Source of the DNA: Bugulina stolonifera
Lineage: Eukaryota; Bryozoa; Gymnolaemata; Cheilostomatida; Bugulidae
Direction: 5' to 3'
Assembly: GCA_935421135.1 (NCBI GenBank)
Contig: OW285189.1
Location: forward strand, 25,732,298 to 25,796,297
Length of the DNA stretch: 64,000 nucleotides
A program made the position numbers and the translations under genes. The notes under the pieces are model-generated. The model saw nothing but the letters and a program-made list of their open reading frames with translations. It searched no databases and was not told the DNA's origin. The stretch's first letter is position 1, and every line of letters begins with the position of its first letter. Below, in pieces: positions 1-12,068 of the stretch.

Positions 1-641
1 CTGACCTTAGCTTGCTCTTCACCCTGTTTGCAAATAACAATGTGATCTGCAAACATCATGTCCCAAGGGGCTCCTCTCTCACCTCATTAATTAGCCTGTC
101 CATCTGGTCATACTGAGTTTCCCATCTTTGCTTTCTTCCATAGTTTTCACACTTCTTCTTTTCTAATTTCCTCCACTATTTCATAATATGTCATCTTGGC
201 TTTCTCTGTTCTTTCATTTAACGAACATCATGTATACTTTGTCGATGTAGCTTATTGATACAGTTCTGTTATTTTTAGTGTGCTGGTTAGATAGGAGCAT
301 TAACAATCAAGACGACCATTTCTATGAGAAGTAGAAATCGAATGAGCAGGTACTTACGCATATTGCTATCTGTGATAAACAGTTTTAGTCTTTTTCAAGT
401 TTAAATTACATCTGCAAGGCTATTATACTAATGGAAGAATACTAGGTTAGCTATTAAAGTTTTTACATAATATATGAAACTTATTTTATGGTCAAGTAAA
501 GTTTTCCATAGTGCTCTGCTCTGTATTTGCATGTACTTGGATAAGATTTATGATGTATTTTTGTCTTACATTTAAATATTTGGAGTGAGCAAAGCATGTC
601 TGTGCATCTTCCTGGATAATCAGTTCAGCACTGTGAATCTC
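1..641. other. No gene recognised upstream of the first fragment
   Basis: AT-rich sequence with no open frame of length and no repeat that I can define. Exons of the decayed gene that follows may begin here, but none could be supported. Confidence 0.3.
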
Positions 642-3600
642 AGAGGATGCAGTTGCCGTGGTCATCTTGAAAGCAAATGTCCGTTCATCTCAGCTGTTGA
701 AAAGAGGTTCACCAGAAGAAGACCGTCCAGATGATGTACAGCTCTTTAAGAATTCTCTCGAAGAATATCAACCTAGCTATAGAAAAACCATGCAGCAGGT
801 CGCTCATTCTTTCAAGAGAATAGATTTTTCGAGACCAGCGTGAGTATATTATGGTACTTATTTTGAAGCCGTTCTATGATCTTTTCTGTTCGGTGGTGAA
901 GTGCATGTCGACAGTTTCTAACCTGTTATAACACATGTTATACTTCTGACATAGTCTTGCTATTGTATTTGCTGTTGTTACATTACATCCTTGACACATA
1001 GGCCTCTCAGGATCAGTAAGTTGACCAACGTGCTCTTCTGAGTTTTAAATGATCTGCTGGCAACGAATTAGATCCTCAACTCAAAGTGTTTAAGTCATTG
1101 AATCAGTTATCATGTTGGCTACTTATCAACGGCCTTTCCTGTCAAGTTGAGTGTTTAGCTCCATTGAGCAGATTAATTATCCAAAAGTGTTATGCTTTGT
1201 TACATCTGTGTCGTTGACTGTTGCTTGGTCCTGTGATAGTTCTGCTTATTGCCATAATGCTAAGTTGTACTGAAATTCTCTATACCAACAACGTGTCATA
1301 ACATTGTTTTGTAACTTTTATAGAGCTGATAGTAAACCATCTATGGAAGCTGAAGTGGTTGCTGACACTTGCAAGAAATGTGGGAGAAATTTATTCTCCA
1401 GTCATTTCTTAGAATACCCATGTTATTCTTTCACTAGGAATTTTATCGTAGTTGGTAATAATTTTAGAAAACTTTAAGAATGAATAAGGTTGAAGTTGTA
1501 ATTTTAATATGTTTGCCAGCACTTGCAGTTTGTAAGCGTAAAAACTCGGCTACCCGGGGGCTGATTGGTTTTTTTAGCCAACACGTTTATCTTTTCAGCT
1601 TTCACGGTCACGGAGCATCGTTATAGATTGTTAATATTAAATAAAACCTATTTACTTACATTGTTGTTGTAGTGCCATTCTTCGATGTCTAGCTTGTAAT
1701 ATGGAGGTCCACTGATGGTAAAGATGTTGGCATCATCAACATGGGTGATTATTCTGTGGCCCATGACTTACTGCGGGATTATCTGAAGCTCTTTGTTGGT
1801 GATGGGTGGTGATGGGTATGGTTAGCAAGTTGATCCAAATCACTTAATTACTATGGAGTTGTTTGCACTTTTTTAGAGTAACTAGACATGGTAGCGCAGC
1901 TGACCGAATTGATGAGCCTTTGGCATAGTCTTTTCCTAATCACTTGGAGTTTTACGTTACTGGCAGCCTGTCCTACCCGCTAATTGTTATATTTAAGCAT
2001 AAGCAGCATTAATTAGGTAAATTAATGTGAAGGCATTAACTTGAATTTGCATAAAAGGGCTATTATGTAATATAAACCACCCCTCCTAGAGAAAAATGCT
2101 AATGATTTATTGCTTGGTATTGATTCTGGGTAGATCCCGAGCCATCAACATTTACATTGTTACTTTGAGCTGAATTGAATTAAAAGTTGGGTTCAGTTTT
2201 AGTAATTGACATACACGTAATTGTTCTACTTATTGCTGATTAGGCGAAGTGTATGTACGTACTAGTAACATTATTTCCATGTATAATTAGTATTGCTGAA
2301 CATAAGCGCACATTTCCAATAATCATCTTAATTTCTCTCTATTGTAGTTTAACTAGCTGCATAGCTATTACCGTAAGTGGCGATGGACAGTTGCTGAAGA
2401 TTTCAGAGATCTACTTTCCAAGTGTTCCTCCCTGGGAGTGTTCCTACCTGCGATTCCGAGTTACCTAGCTGTGTTTTATAAATCTTCTTCAGCTTCCTGC
2501 AGTAAAATTCTTCTGTGAAACTTGTGGTGGTGAGCCATTTGGGGTAATTGCAGGTGGCATTAGTCTTGCGTTTCAAAAAGAGCAGTACTTAAAACTGGAT
2601 GAGTTAGTTAATAATGTATCATTTGGTAAACCTCTACAAGGTTCTAGGTAAGAAGGTTTGCTAGAAATATTGATCCTGTAACTTATTGACTCAGTTTTAC
2701 GGCCAACTGCATAATTATGTTCTATCACGGTGTTTTGTTTACTTAGAGCTGGTAGCTCTGAAGTAGAGCATCAGATATTTCTCTGAAGGTTGTAGGTTCA
2801 AATCCTACCTAGCTCAAACTAACATCTGTGAAAGAACTCTAATGTGGTTAAGTTGACTTGAAGTCAGGCAAACTAAATTGTCGGAATGCCAATTTACTCG
2901 TACATCATCTGTTTCTCTACTTAGAGAAAGGGGCAAATGTTACTCTTCTTTTGGTGGCAATTTGTTTAATAAATAATCACTTAGTATAATTATTTACAAA
3001 TCATAGTTTTATGCTGAACAAAATGCTGACGTTTATTTATTTCAGATTTTCTGAGTACACCTATATCAAACATAGTAACTTCAGGAAGGCACTTCTGGAG
3101 GCAATGGAGGTTACTGATGATTTCCTAGCTAAAGCAAATTCAATCAGGGGATTAGTATCTTCCCTCTACTATCTCGATGCTTATGGGGAGTTCCCCAATC
3201 GTTGGAGGATTTTGTAAGTTTCTTTGTTCGCAATTTTGAAGTATTGCAGGAATATAAAGAACAGCAAATCACAGGTAGTTTATCAGCTGAAACTTTTGCA
3301 GGGATATAGACTGCCTCTCCTATCCTTTTTTAACTTCCTGTCTACAAGCTCAGAAGAAGACAGAGTAGCAATGATGTCTGTAGTGGATGAGCTACTAGAG
3401 ATCGGACAGAATATTCAACAACCAATTCATCATCTAAATGTTGCCACCCATGATTCCTCACTATCGTCATTCTTTCCATGCTTCCCACGGCTAGTTGAAC
3501 GGGGCATGTATTAGATGGACAAGACCAAGACGAAATGCTCGAAAAAAGTCATTATTTCTGCTTCCAGGAATATTCCTTCTCCATTGCTCCCATGGTATGA

Positions 3601-5406
3601 TAAATATCATTCCTCTATCAATAAGCTGTTTCTTAATACTGCTGGTCAGCATGGCAAACATATAGGTATTTGGAAGTTGTCCACTCATGCTTATACTTCG
3701 TGCTTTTAGCTATTGAACAAAGAAATACAAGTGTGCAAATACATACATATTTCATGAATATATGTGCATAAAAGCTGTCTGCCATATAATCCTATCAATG
3801 TAGGTATGTAGTTTATAATTATGGCTGACTACAATCATGTAAATAGTTTGCATGCACAGAATAACTGTTATACTTTGTGTTAACAGAGCTAGGCATCTCT
3901 TTATTTGAGGAACTTTATGTAATGTTACCATTTTAGGAGTATGCCTGGGTTATGAGTTGATGGAAACTGGGGAATCACCAAATATTCTTTTTACTATACT
4001 TCGCGCCAGGTTTGAGAAAGGTAAGACAGTACTTTTGTCAATCTCAAAGAAAGGTTACCATTGTAGCCTACATGACTGTATAACAGCAATTAGAAATCAA
4101 TTTAACAAATCATGATCAGAATTTTTCGACTTGAAGTTTTCAACCTGTTTTAATGATTTAGCAATCTCAAGATATTGACAAAGGTAACACCTCTGAGCGG
4201 AGGATCTAACTTAAAACTAATAGCAGGTTTTCACTATCCTGTCTCTAAGAAATATCTGACCTTACTACTTTTGTCCAACCCCATTGACCTTGTTATTCTC
4301 ATGTAACCATGAAACCTGTAAATATAACAATTATGTAATTTTTCCAAAGTTGAATACACATGCATACATGCATGTGTATTCATATATGTTATGTGGGTAA
4401 TGTTCGGAGTTGTGTAATGACATCCAGATAACTGTGGTTTTATTTCGTTTTACATGTATGTAACGAATTTTTAGGGTTATTTTCATGAATGTTGAATGAA
4501 GTCTCTGGCTGCTCAATGGCAAATCCTAAAAAACTCTTGCATAATATGGAAAAATAGCTAAAACCCCCAACATCCAGGGACATATTTTGCCAAATCTCCA
4601 CAATTATTTTATGAAAATATGAAGCCATGCCATTTATGATGACAAACAATTAAATTTAGTCTTTTATACGAGGGAAAGTGCAGTGAGTAATATTAACAAT
4701 GACAGTCTGCAATGTACCATCTCTCAGTTTTGATTTAGCCAACAATCTCTAAATCTCTAAATGTACGCTGTACTCCTATAAAAGACCCAATGAATATAGC
4801 ATATTAATTATACGACCGTGCCTATACCTGTTTATAATACACCTACACGGAGCTAGTTAACATCAGCATAATTATATATTATGTCTTTAATGACTATTGT
4901 AGCTCCTTCGGTAGTTGTATATGATAATGCTTGCAGCCTCCATCGCTACTGATTGAACAGAGACCCTGGCTTCTTCTGTAAGATCAAGTTCTTTGTTGAC
5001 CGATTACATTGGTGGAACCACACAGGTGAGAAATTTTGTTGTATTAGCATGCTATGAATATTTTAACAATGCAAGCATTTTATTCCATATATAACGCAAA
5101 TAAACACATAAAATCCTCAGAAACGTAGCTATGCATGCTTTGGTGTGGGATATTAAGTGTTGACATAGTATTCTAACTAATATTTTTCAACAATTATTTG
5201 ACGTGTGTATTAGAGTGAATTTATTTTGTGTTAGACACTACCCTCCAGATTCTTAAAGTCATATTTTTGATAGCATTGTTTTGTCTGCTCTAATCTCAAG
5301 CAGTCAAATGTTCGTTTTAGGCTCCTCCCGGGGTTATAACATCCGGCTATACCATTACCACTATGACCTCAACAAGAGCAAAGAAATTCTGCTCTTAGAC
5401 GGTTAA
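642..5406 (+). pseudogene. Decayed transposase-derived gene (KDZ / HMGXB3-like family), multi-exon
   Basis: A series of exon-like blocks on the plus strand reads like the RNase-H-type transposase-derived proteins often annotated in invertebrates as HMG domain-containing protein 3-like. Blocks: 642-839, 1324-1477 (a CxxC pair, then a stop), 2493-2647 (FFCETCGGEPFGVI), 3046-3213, 3301-3513, about 3530-3600 (frame unclear), 3937-4020 (GVCLGYELMETGESP), 4903-5025 (VVVYDNAC, then VDRLHWWNHTG) and 5321-5406 (RGYNIRLY). Splice dinucleotides are present at most boundaries, and the last three blocks join in phase. Damage: an in-frame TGA at 4950-4952 where the family has Cys before LNR, a phase mismatch between the 3046-3213 and 3301-3513 blocks, a stop ending the 3301 block, and Cys lost after HTG. 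I therefore call it a pseudogene. The family assignment comes from remembered motifs, not from a search. It could be a diverged domesticated gene read with wrong boundaries, but the TGA argues against that. Confidence 0.55.
2746..2816 (+). pseudogene. tRNA-like sequence (probable tRNA-Lys-type pseudogene)
   Basis: This folds as a cloverleaf. The acceptor GAGCTGG pairs with CTAGCTC (one G-T). The D stem is GCTC/GAGC, the T arm GTAGG-TTCAAAT-CCTAC is perfect, and a terminal A follows. The anticodon stem TCAGA/TCTGA encloses only six bases (TATTTC) instead of seven, and the D loop lacks the GG pair, so it is probably not a working tRNA. The anticodon-stem and T-arm sequence resembles tRNA-Lys(UUU). 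It lies in an intron of the decayed transposase-derived gene and may be a retro-inserted copy. Confidence 0.5.
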
Positions 5407-8400
5407 AGTCAATGCTTTGCTAAATGATTGAAGCTAATTTTCATTCTCACCTAAAATTATTTATATGTTTTCGGAATGCTATTGTTGTTTCTAAACCTGA
5501 GGATAATTACAACAATGTTCTCCAGAGCATTTATAATCAATGTGATAGAATAGAATATTATTAAGAGATGTTGCTTTTGAGACACCAAACAACATACATG
5601 TACATGTACCTAGTTGAGAAGTGAATAATTGTTTATTTTGTAGCCACTGGTGATTAGTAGCTAGTTGTCTAGTGTTATTATAGGGACTCATGTAAACTAG
5701 TAGTAATTTATTTGCAGTTTCACTTATACATGTATGTTGTTTTATTATATGAAATTATAATAATATACAATGTATGCCTACCTATAAACCAGTCTTGGAC
5801 CCTGATTCATATGGAGGGTTGTGTAATGATTATTTTGCAGTAATTATTATATGCTGTTAATAATATTTTTTCTATTTTGTAGACAATTTATCAAAATTCT
5901 TGATAGCATTTATTTGTAGTTCTGAAACCTTGACTATTTACAATAGCTTTTTTGTACCTCTATGTCTTGCGAAATATTTTTACTGGGAATAGTTTTAGTA
6001 TAAAAGGAAAAGCATTTTGTTGTTGATTTTGGCTTGTTCTTGGAACTGCAATAAAGACACTTCTATTACTCTACACAAGCTAGGGTGGTGCTTACAAACT
6101 AGAAACCTCTCATCAGGTTTCCCTTGTGAGATCTGACTCCATAGCACCTAGGCTAGGTCTACCCATAACATAAAGATGGTCGTAGCAGACAGTATATTTG
6201 GACCGACAGATCACCAGATAAAAAACAAGTACTAAGTACTGGTCATACTTATTTATACCTTGCACTCAGTACATGCAATTGACAAGGTCGATAGACCACT
6301 CCCAACCTCTACCCAGGTACACTATTGTATTCTATTGTTGTTGGTGATTGACTGTGGTAATGATAAGTAAAGTGGCAGTGGCAGTAGTATTTGCAGACAT
6401 GGAACTAAAACGACAGAGTATCTAACCTGTTCTAGTTGCAATGTTTATTTTGATATGGATATGCTTGGAAACTTGTGTGTTCATCTTTCATATTTTCTAG
6501 TTTGGTATCTTCTACAATGTATTAGGATTATTAGTTATTTTGCACATATTGTGGAGTTATCTTATTTTCAATCTATTACGTGCGTTATAATAAAGACGAC
6601 AACTCCAACGATATTGCATTACATGTACAGGACATGAGATACAGTACCATAATTATACACGTATAATATTATAAGCCAATATACTGTAATGACTTGAATG
6701 TAATAAGCGAAGCCGTTGCATATAGTTATTGTAGTTGTCTCCTCTTATCTATGGACCCAGTAATGTGAAAAGAAAGACAACTCTATAAATGTGCTGCATA
6801 AAATGACTGTGTATAATTATGCTTGTGCCAATTTCTTGCAATTTTTGTCGATGTAGATGTATGTACATGTACATGTATATGCAAGAACACCAGTGTTCAT
6901 TGTTTTTATAACTACAAGTATTCTGTTGATAATCACCTGAATATCATTAGTAAATAATTACAATGAGCAAATATTATGATATTATCTTTATATCAACTGC
7001 ATCTGTAATAGTAACTGATTAACTTGATAACCTGATAACCGGATAGAATATAGGCCAGTTTATTGCTGCTATTGATGTCTTGGAAGCGATGGTAAATAAC
7101 GTCAAAGCAATCCATGCAGTTCAATGTCACAATAAAACTGCTTGCACATACACATACACATATGTGGTAGTGCACTAAGTGTAACAGTAGAATTGACTAT
7201 CATGGGGCTATCACTGCATATTATACACACATGTATTATAGAAGAAACTACATGTACCTATCTATGAGCTGTGGACATGAACAGCAATATTGTCAGGATG
7301 ACAGGTTATTGTCATTGTAGCTACATGTAATAGTAAGTGACATGTACTTACCATTATGCATATAAGCATACAAGCATTATTGCTTACTAAAATTATATAA
7401 TTGCACAAATTGTACTATGTACATGTAATTTATAATTATATTTTTACTATTCATACCCAGGATCAACTAACCGACTATACATTATTAAAAAGTTATACTA
7501 CCAAAATTTTAAGTTTTATAACCTCCCAATAGCACTTTTTCTCACATTTTCACACATTGTGCCTTACAAAAATTTGCATGATACAGCAGAATTGTTGCGA
7601 CCTACTCATATCCATGTAGTCATGTACGTATATCTGCAATATACATGTATAATTAGAATAATAGTTACATGTACACTACATAAAAAAAACAGTACTCCTG
7701 TTTGCTATCACTACTTGGTACTCCAATATACATTCACATGGCAGTATCCACTATCTTTTTGTTTAACGAGTCGCATTCATTGGTTCTTGAATACAAAGTA
7801 TAACTACTGTGGGTTATGGTAACATAATATATTTGGTATTTGTTTATCCACATGGAGGATAATAAATTAAAGCAGTGATGGCCAGTACTGCTATAGTGCA
7901 AGAGAAGACAAAGAATCGTAATATTGTTTTAGATTATGCTGAATTTATCCCCTGGTAAGATATAAACCAAAGGTGTAGCATGCCCTTTAGTGTTATAAGT
8001 TTATACATTTTAGTGTTATGCAGCATATTGAGGGTAAGAGTGGGAGTAAGGGGTATTGTTTTTGCATACATATATACATGGTATACATGTATACATGTAT
8101 AATCAACTAATTATATTCACAATATCCAAGATACTCACTACCCTACTGCAAGAAATGCTATCTGCACTTATAATTACACAGGTAAAAACAGACCGCAAAA
8201 TAAACAGATGAGACATCAGCAAAAAATGCTGCTTAATGACCAACAGAAGAAAATGACTCTCTAGTAAAAAAATGCATGACTTACTATTTAAAACAACATT
8301 TCGTGTACTGCAGTGTCATTTATCTGTAGATAAATTGTTTATACAAATATACTTGCATGTACACATTATCAAGATTTCTCTATATATTACAGTTTGCTAC

Positions 8401-10447
8401 ATATTTACATTGTAGGCCCTACATCAATTCAATTTACAAAATTGTAAGACTAGACACATATATACAATGTTATGCATAATTATATTATAATTATTCTCTT
8501 TACATGCATTATTTGTATTCTCTTTACATGCAGTTGTAATAGAAATTTACCAAACACAATTGCAAGAGTTTATTACGAAGGGTTGATTCTAAAGGGAGCC
8601 ACCACACCATCATGTTTTGAAGAAGATAATGCTGCCAGCAGCTTCTGGGTTGGATAACTACATGTATATTCTCTGTTGCCACTTTGACCGATTTCTTTGT
8701 TTGCTAAATTTAAATCGGCATACATAGTTCCTTAAATATATAATATTTTTATAAAAATAAAAATATTCAAAACTGTTAACCATCCAAGAAATGAACAAAA
8801 TATTCAAGAATTAGTGTAATAGCAAACTTACCATAACAAAGGCCCATTTTAAAAATGCCAAGACAGACACACCACAATCATTCCCTAAAATCAAGTTATG
8901 CTAGTATATTAGCATATAAGCATTATGCACCACACATTACATGATTAACTAACTCTTGAATAGTATAAAACAACCTTGAGTAGGAGCTATGCTAGTTGTG
9001 GGAGCTTTCATCAATACCTGTGAAAAAATAAATATGTATAATTAAAGTCAGTTGACTAATCTAAGGTTCACTAGTCACTGTTTAACATTAGCTATATTAG
9101 CTCTTCATCTCACACCAAACATAGGCACACACCAGTGTATAACTAGTGAGTACCTAGAATAAAATAATGTAGAGTATAGGCAAAGGAATGCTGTAATATG
9201 TTACTATGAAAAAGATCAGGTTGTATGGTTTCAGGCATCAGCAACATTTCTAGCGATGGCAACCTACATGTATACAGTACACTGTATATTGGTTATCAAA
9301 CTTATGGTGTAGCTGTGGATGTTCCAATAGTTCTCACACTTTCAGCAATGTGTGCAATTTTAGCAATCACAACAAAATTAAAGGTCCTATGAATGGTGCT
9401 TCAAGATAAAATTGAAAACATTCTACTGTATTATTGAATAATATATTGGTACCTGGCCTTGTGTGTACATATACCTGTAGCTACTGTGGTAAACTAAATG
9501 TTTTGCCAATGGCTATATTTACACCAATGGGCTATAATACATGCTTATTATATACAATGGCGAAGAAAAACATCATAAGTGCTTCATAAGTATAGTGTGA
9601 CCAGAAAAAATATTGAGCCTATATAACCGCAGCTATAAGGACCAGGAAAATTAAAAAAATTGCAAAAGTAACCATACACATAGATAAACTCTGTGAAATC
9701 ATTATACTGAGGTGAGGAGAACAATACATTATATATATATGGCCTACCCATAATGTTCAGTAACCATTGATTAGTTACTATACTTGTACCCAAATTCCAT
9801 GTCATATATGCTCTATTATTACCATACTAGTCAACTACTTGTTGCTTCACCTACCTTTATGCTTTGTTACATAGGACCAAGGCCCCTATTAATAGTTACA
9901 ATCCATTTATTATACTAAGTACATTGCTATATGCATTTTTGGCTGTGACGTGGGTCGGCCCTAGTACCTTTTTCCTCCATGTTGTTACACAATACCTATG
10001 CCGATGCTATGTCGTACTTAACCGAAACTTTTGCCGGAAACGCAACTACTATATAAAGCAAATGCTCTTCATATGTTTGTTAGTTGTTGCTTGGATTTCA
10101 ATAAATATTACACATCTCTTATACAGATCTACAGAGCCTTCTTTCTTAGCTAAGCTAGTTCCAGCTCTAGGTCCTTTCGAACTTAGAAGCCCTAACTTAC
10201 TACTAAGCAAGAACAGACAATAGACAATAACTCAGTATGATTTATGGGTCGTACCTACAGGTCACAGCAATAACTACAAGTCATCACACATACTACTTCA
10301 GTCTTTATGTAATGAGGAAGGTCTAGCACCACTCACAGGTCCTTCCCATGCTTGTGTCTACCATACAATGCACAATACAAACATTGGCAGAAACATCACA
10401 ATATTCCTACAGTAATCTTTTTATGCAAACCACTAGAATTACAATTT
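5407..10447. other. Long AT-rich stretch without a recognisable gene
   Basis: Five kilobases of low-complexity AT-rich sequence with many ACATGT/TACATGTA words and only short random open frames. A block at 8550-8655 (+) preceded by an acceptor-like tgcag, and minus-strand blocks near 8830-8888 and 8976-9013 bounded by splice-like dinucleotides, could be exons of an unknown gene. None carries a motif I know. Confidence 0.35.
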
Positions 10448-10512
10448 CTAGATCAGACAACTGTATGGCGGCCAGCAGGATTGATGTTTGCTTCGTGAGC
10501 TTTTTAAATCTC
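10448..10512 (-). CDS. Candidate terminal exon of an unidentified minus-strand gene
   Basis: On the minus strand a TTTGCAG acceptor is followed by a 65-base open segment ending in TAG. It starts in the phase required by the exon at 11761-11862, which ends with one base of a codon. The peptide is short (ends PPYSCLI) and matches nothing I know. The phase agreement could be chance, and other exons may intervene. Confidence 0.2.
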
Positions 10513-11760
10513 CTGCAAAGTAATTAATATTATTAGTATATTACCCATACACATTTTGCTAAGCCACGACATTCACTTTCTATGTGACAATTATATGTCC
10601 AATATGGACTCTAGTATAAAGCTGCATGAAAATTCAATTCACAAAGAACTTAATATACAATTGAATTGACCAGTAAAAACCACAAAACATTAAAATTGTG
10701 ATTAAAGAGCCAAGTTCAGACCAACAACAAGGGAATCAGGTTACAAGTTTTACTAACACCATTCTTTGGTCTTTTGCAATAGTACAAAATATATTCCAAG
10801 TATCATACATGTAGAACAAAACATTCTGAAATTTTTACAGGGATTCTTTGAACAGCAATACTCCAGCAAATCTTTGCAGTTTGCGATAATATATCTAAGG
10901 TGAAAACTGTATTCTCACCACTATGGCCATGGCTATAGATTGACGTCCCTGAAAGAAATCTGAGCAAATATAACTTTTAAAGATTCTGAAGAGCCTGCCA
11001 AGTGACTCATATTTAGCCTCGACTGATACGCCCATAACATGATGTCAGCAACACATGTTCACACTCTGACACATAGGAACTCTGACTAAGTGTCTCCGAA
11101 CACACTCAATTTTCACATTTTCACTTAAAGATCATCATGAGCTGTAGCAATAACTACATTTGTACATGTAGATCGCAAAGAAAACACTGTTGCTTCTAAC
11201 AAAAATCCGTTTAGTAGTGAAACATCTGTACTGTAAACAGTTGAATTACCGACTTGGACCACATTGTTAAGGTAAAAGCAGGTAAGTAAACTATTAACAG
11301 GTAGATCGGATGTAAATCTGTGTATAGTAACCATCTCCCATGGGCATGTAGAACCGCCAGTGTTTATTTACTTCCTCTACCAATTCATTCAAGTAAAGTA
11401 AAGCAATAAACCAGGTTCTAGGCTATAATCCTGCAAAGCACACAATTTCCAACACTGATCACCATAAGATAATATAATAATCAGCATATTAACATTACTT
11501 ACCTAGTAAATATCAAGTCAGTTTGGAGGCATGACCACCACAAGTGGGTGATATCCTCAAAATACCAGATACTAGTTTGAATACTCAACAGCTGCGAAAG
11601 GATGCCACTTGTTCAACCATGACAACTCAGAAAAATGATTACATACCTCAGCCATTACTTATCCTGTATTGTTGGTCTGGTCTAAAAAATGTCTATTCAA
11701 CACAATAGGGCTACAACATGTACATTTATAATAGTACATGTATATTCGAAAAAAACTTAC
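10513..11760. other. Intergenic or intronic AT-rich DNA, nothing recognised
   Basis: Short open frames only. The 69-residue minus frame at 11125-11334 has no recognisable features and is not supported as a gene. Confidence 0.3.
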
Positions 11761-12068
11761 CTAAAACTGCTCGCCGAAGCAATTTTCGCTTTTCTGCTGC
11801 ATTCAGCATTATCAGGTCCATTTCATCTATTACAAGGAGAGGATTTTCATCTGCAGAATCCTCTGTAATAATATTATACTCGTGGCAATGAAATTACTGT
11901 TGAGTGAACTTTGCTCATCCTGTAAGTATCAGCAGAAAGACATAGTAGATGTATAACAAGTCTACTCACCAGTATCTGTTTCATATTCCTCTTTCATGGG
12001 AATGATACACTTACCAACTGCCTCCTTTATCACTTTGGCTGAGGCTTCGTTCACAAACATGGGCGAAC
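11761..12068 (-). CDS. Two adjoining exons of an unidentified gene, acidic/charged
   Basis: Minus-strand exons 11970-12068 (99 nt) and 11761-11862 (102 nt) both have a TTTTAG or TTACAG acceptor and a GTGAGT or GTAAGT donor. Both have the same phase (two bases in, one base out), so they join without a frame break. The joined peptide has about 66 residues: a charged helix-like start (KVIKEAVGK), an acidic middle (EEYETDTEDSADE) and a second charged helix (AAEKRKLLRRAVL). I do not recognise the family. Upstream and downstream exons were not found with confidence; 10448-10512 fits in phase as a possible end. The matching intron phases make a real gene more likely than chance. Confidence 0.45.
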
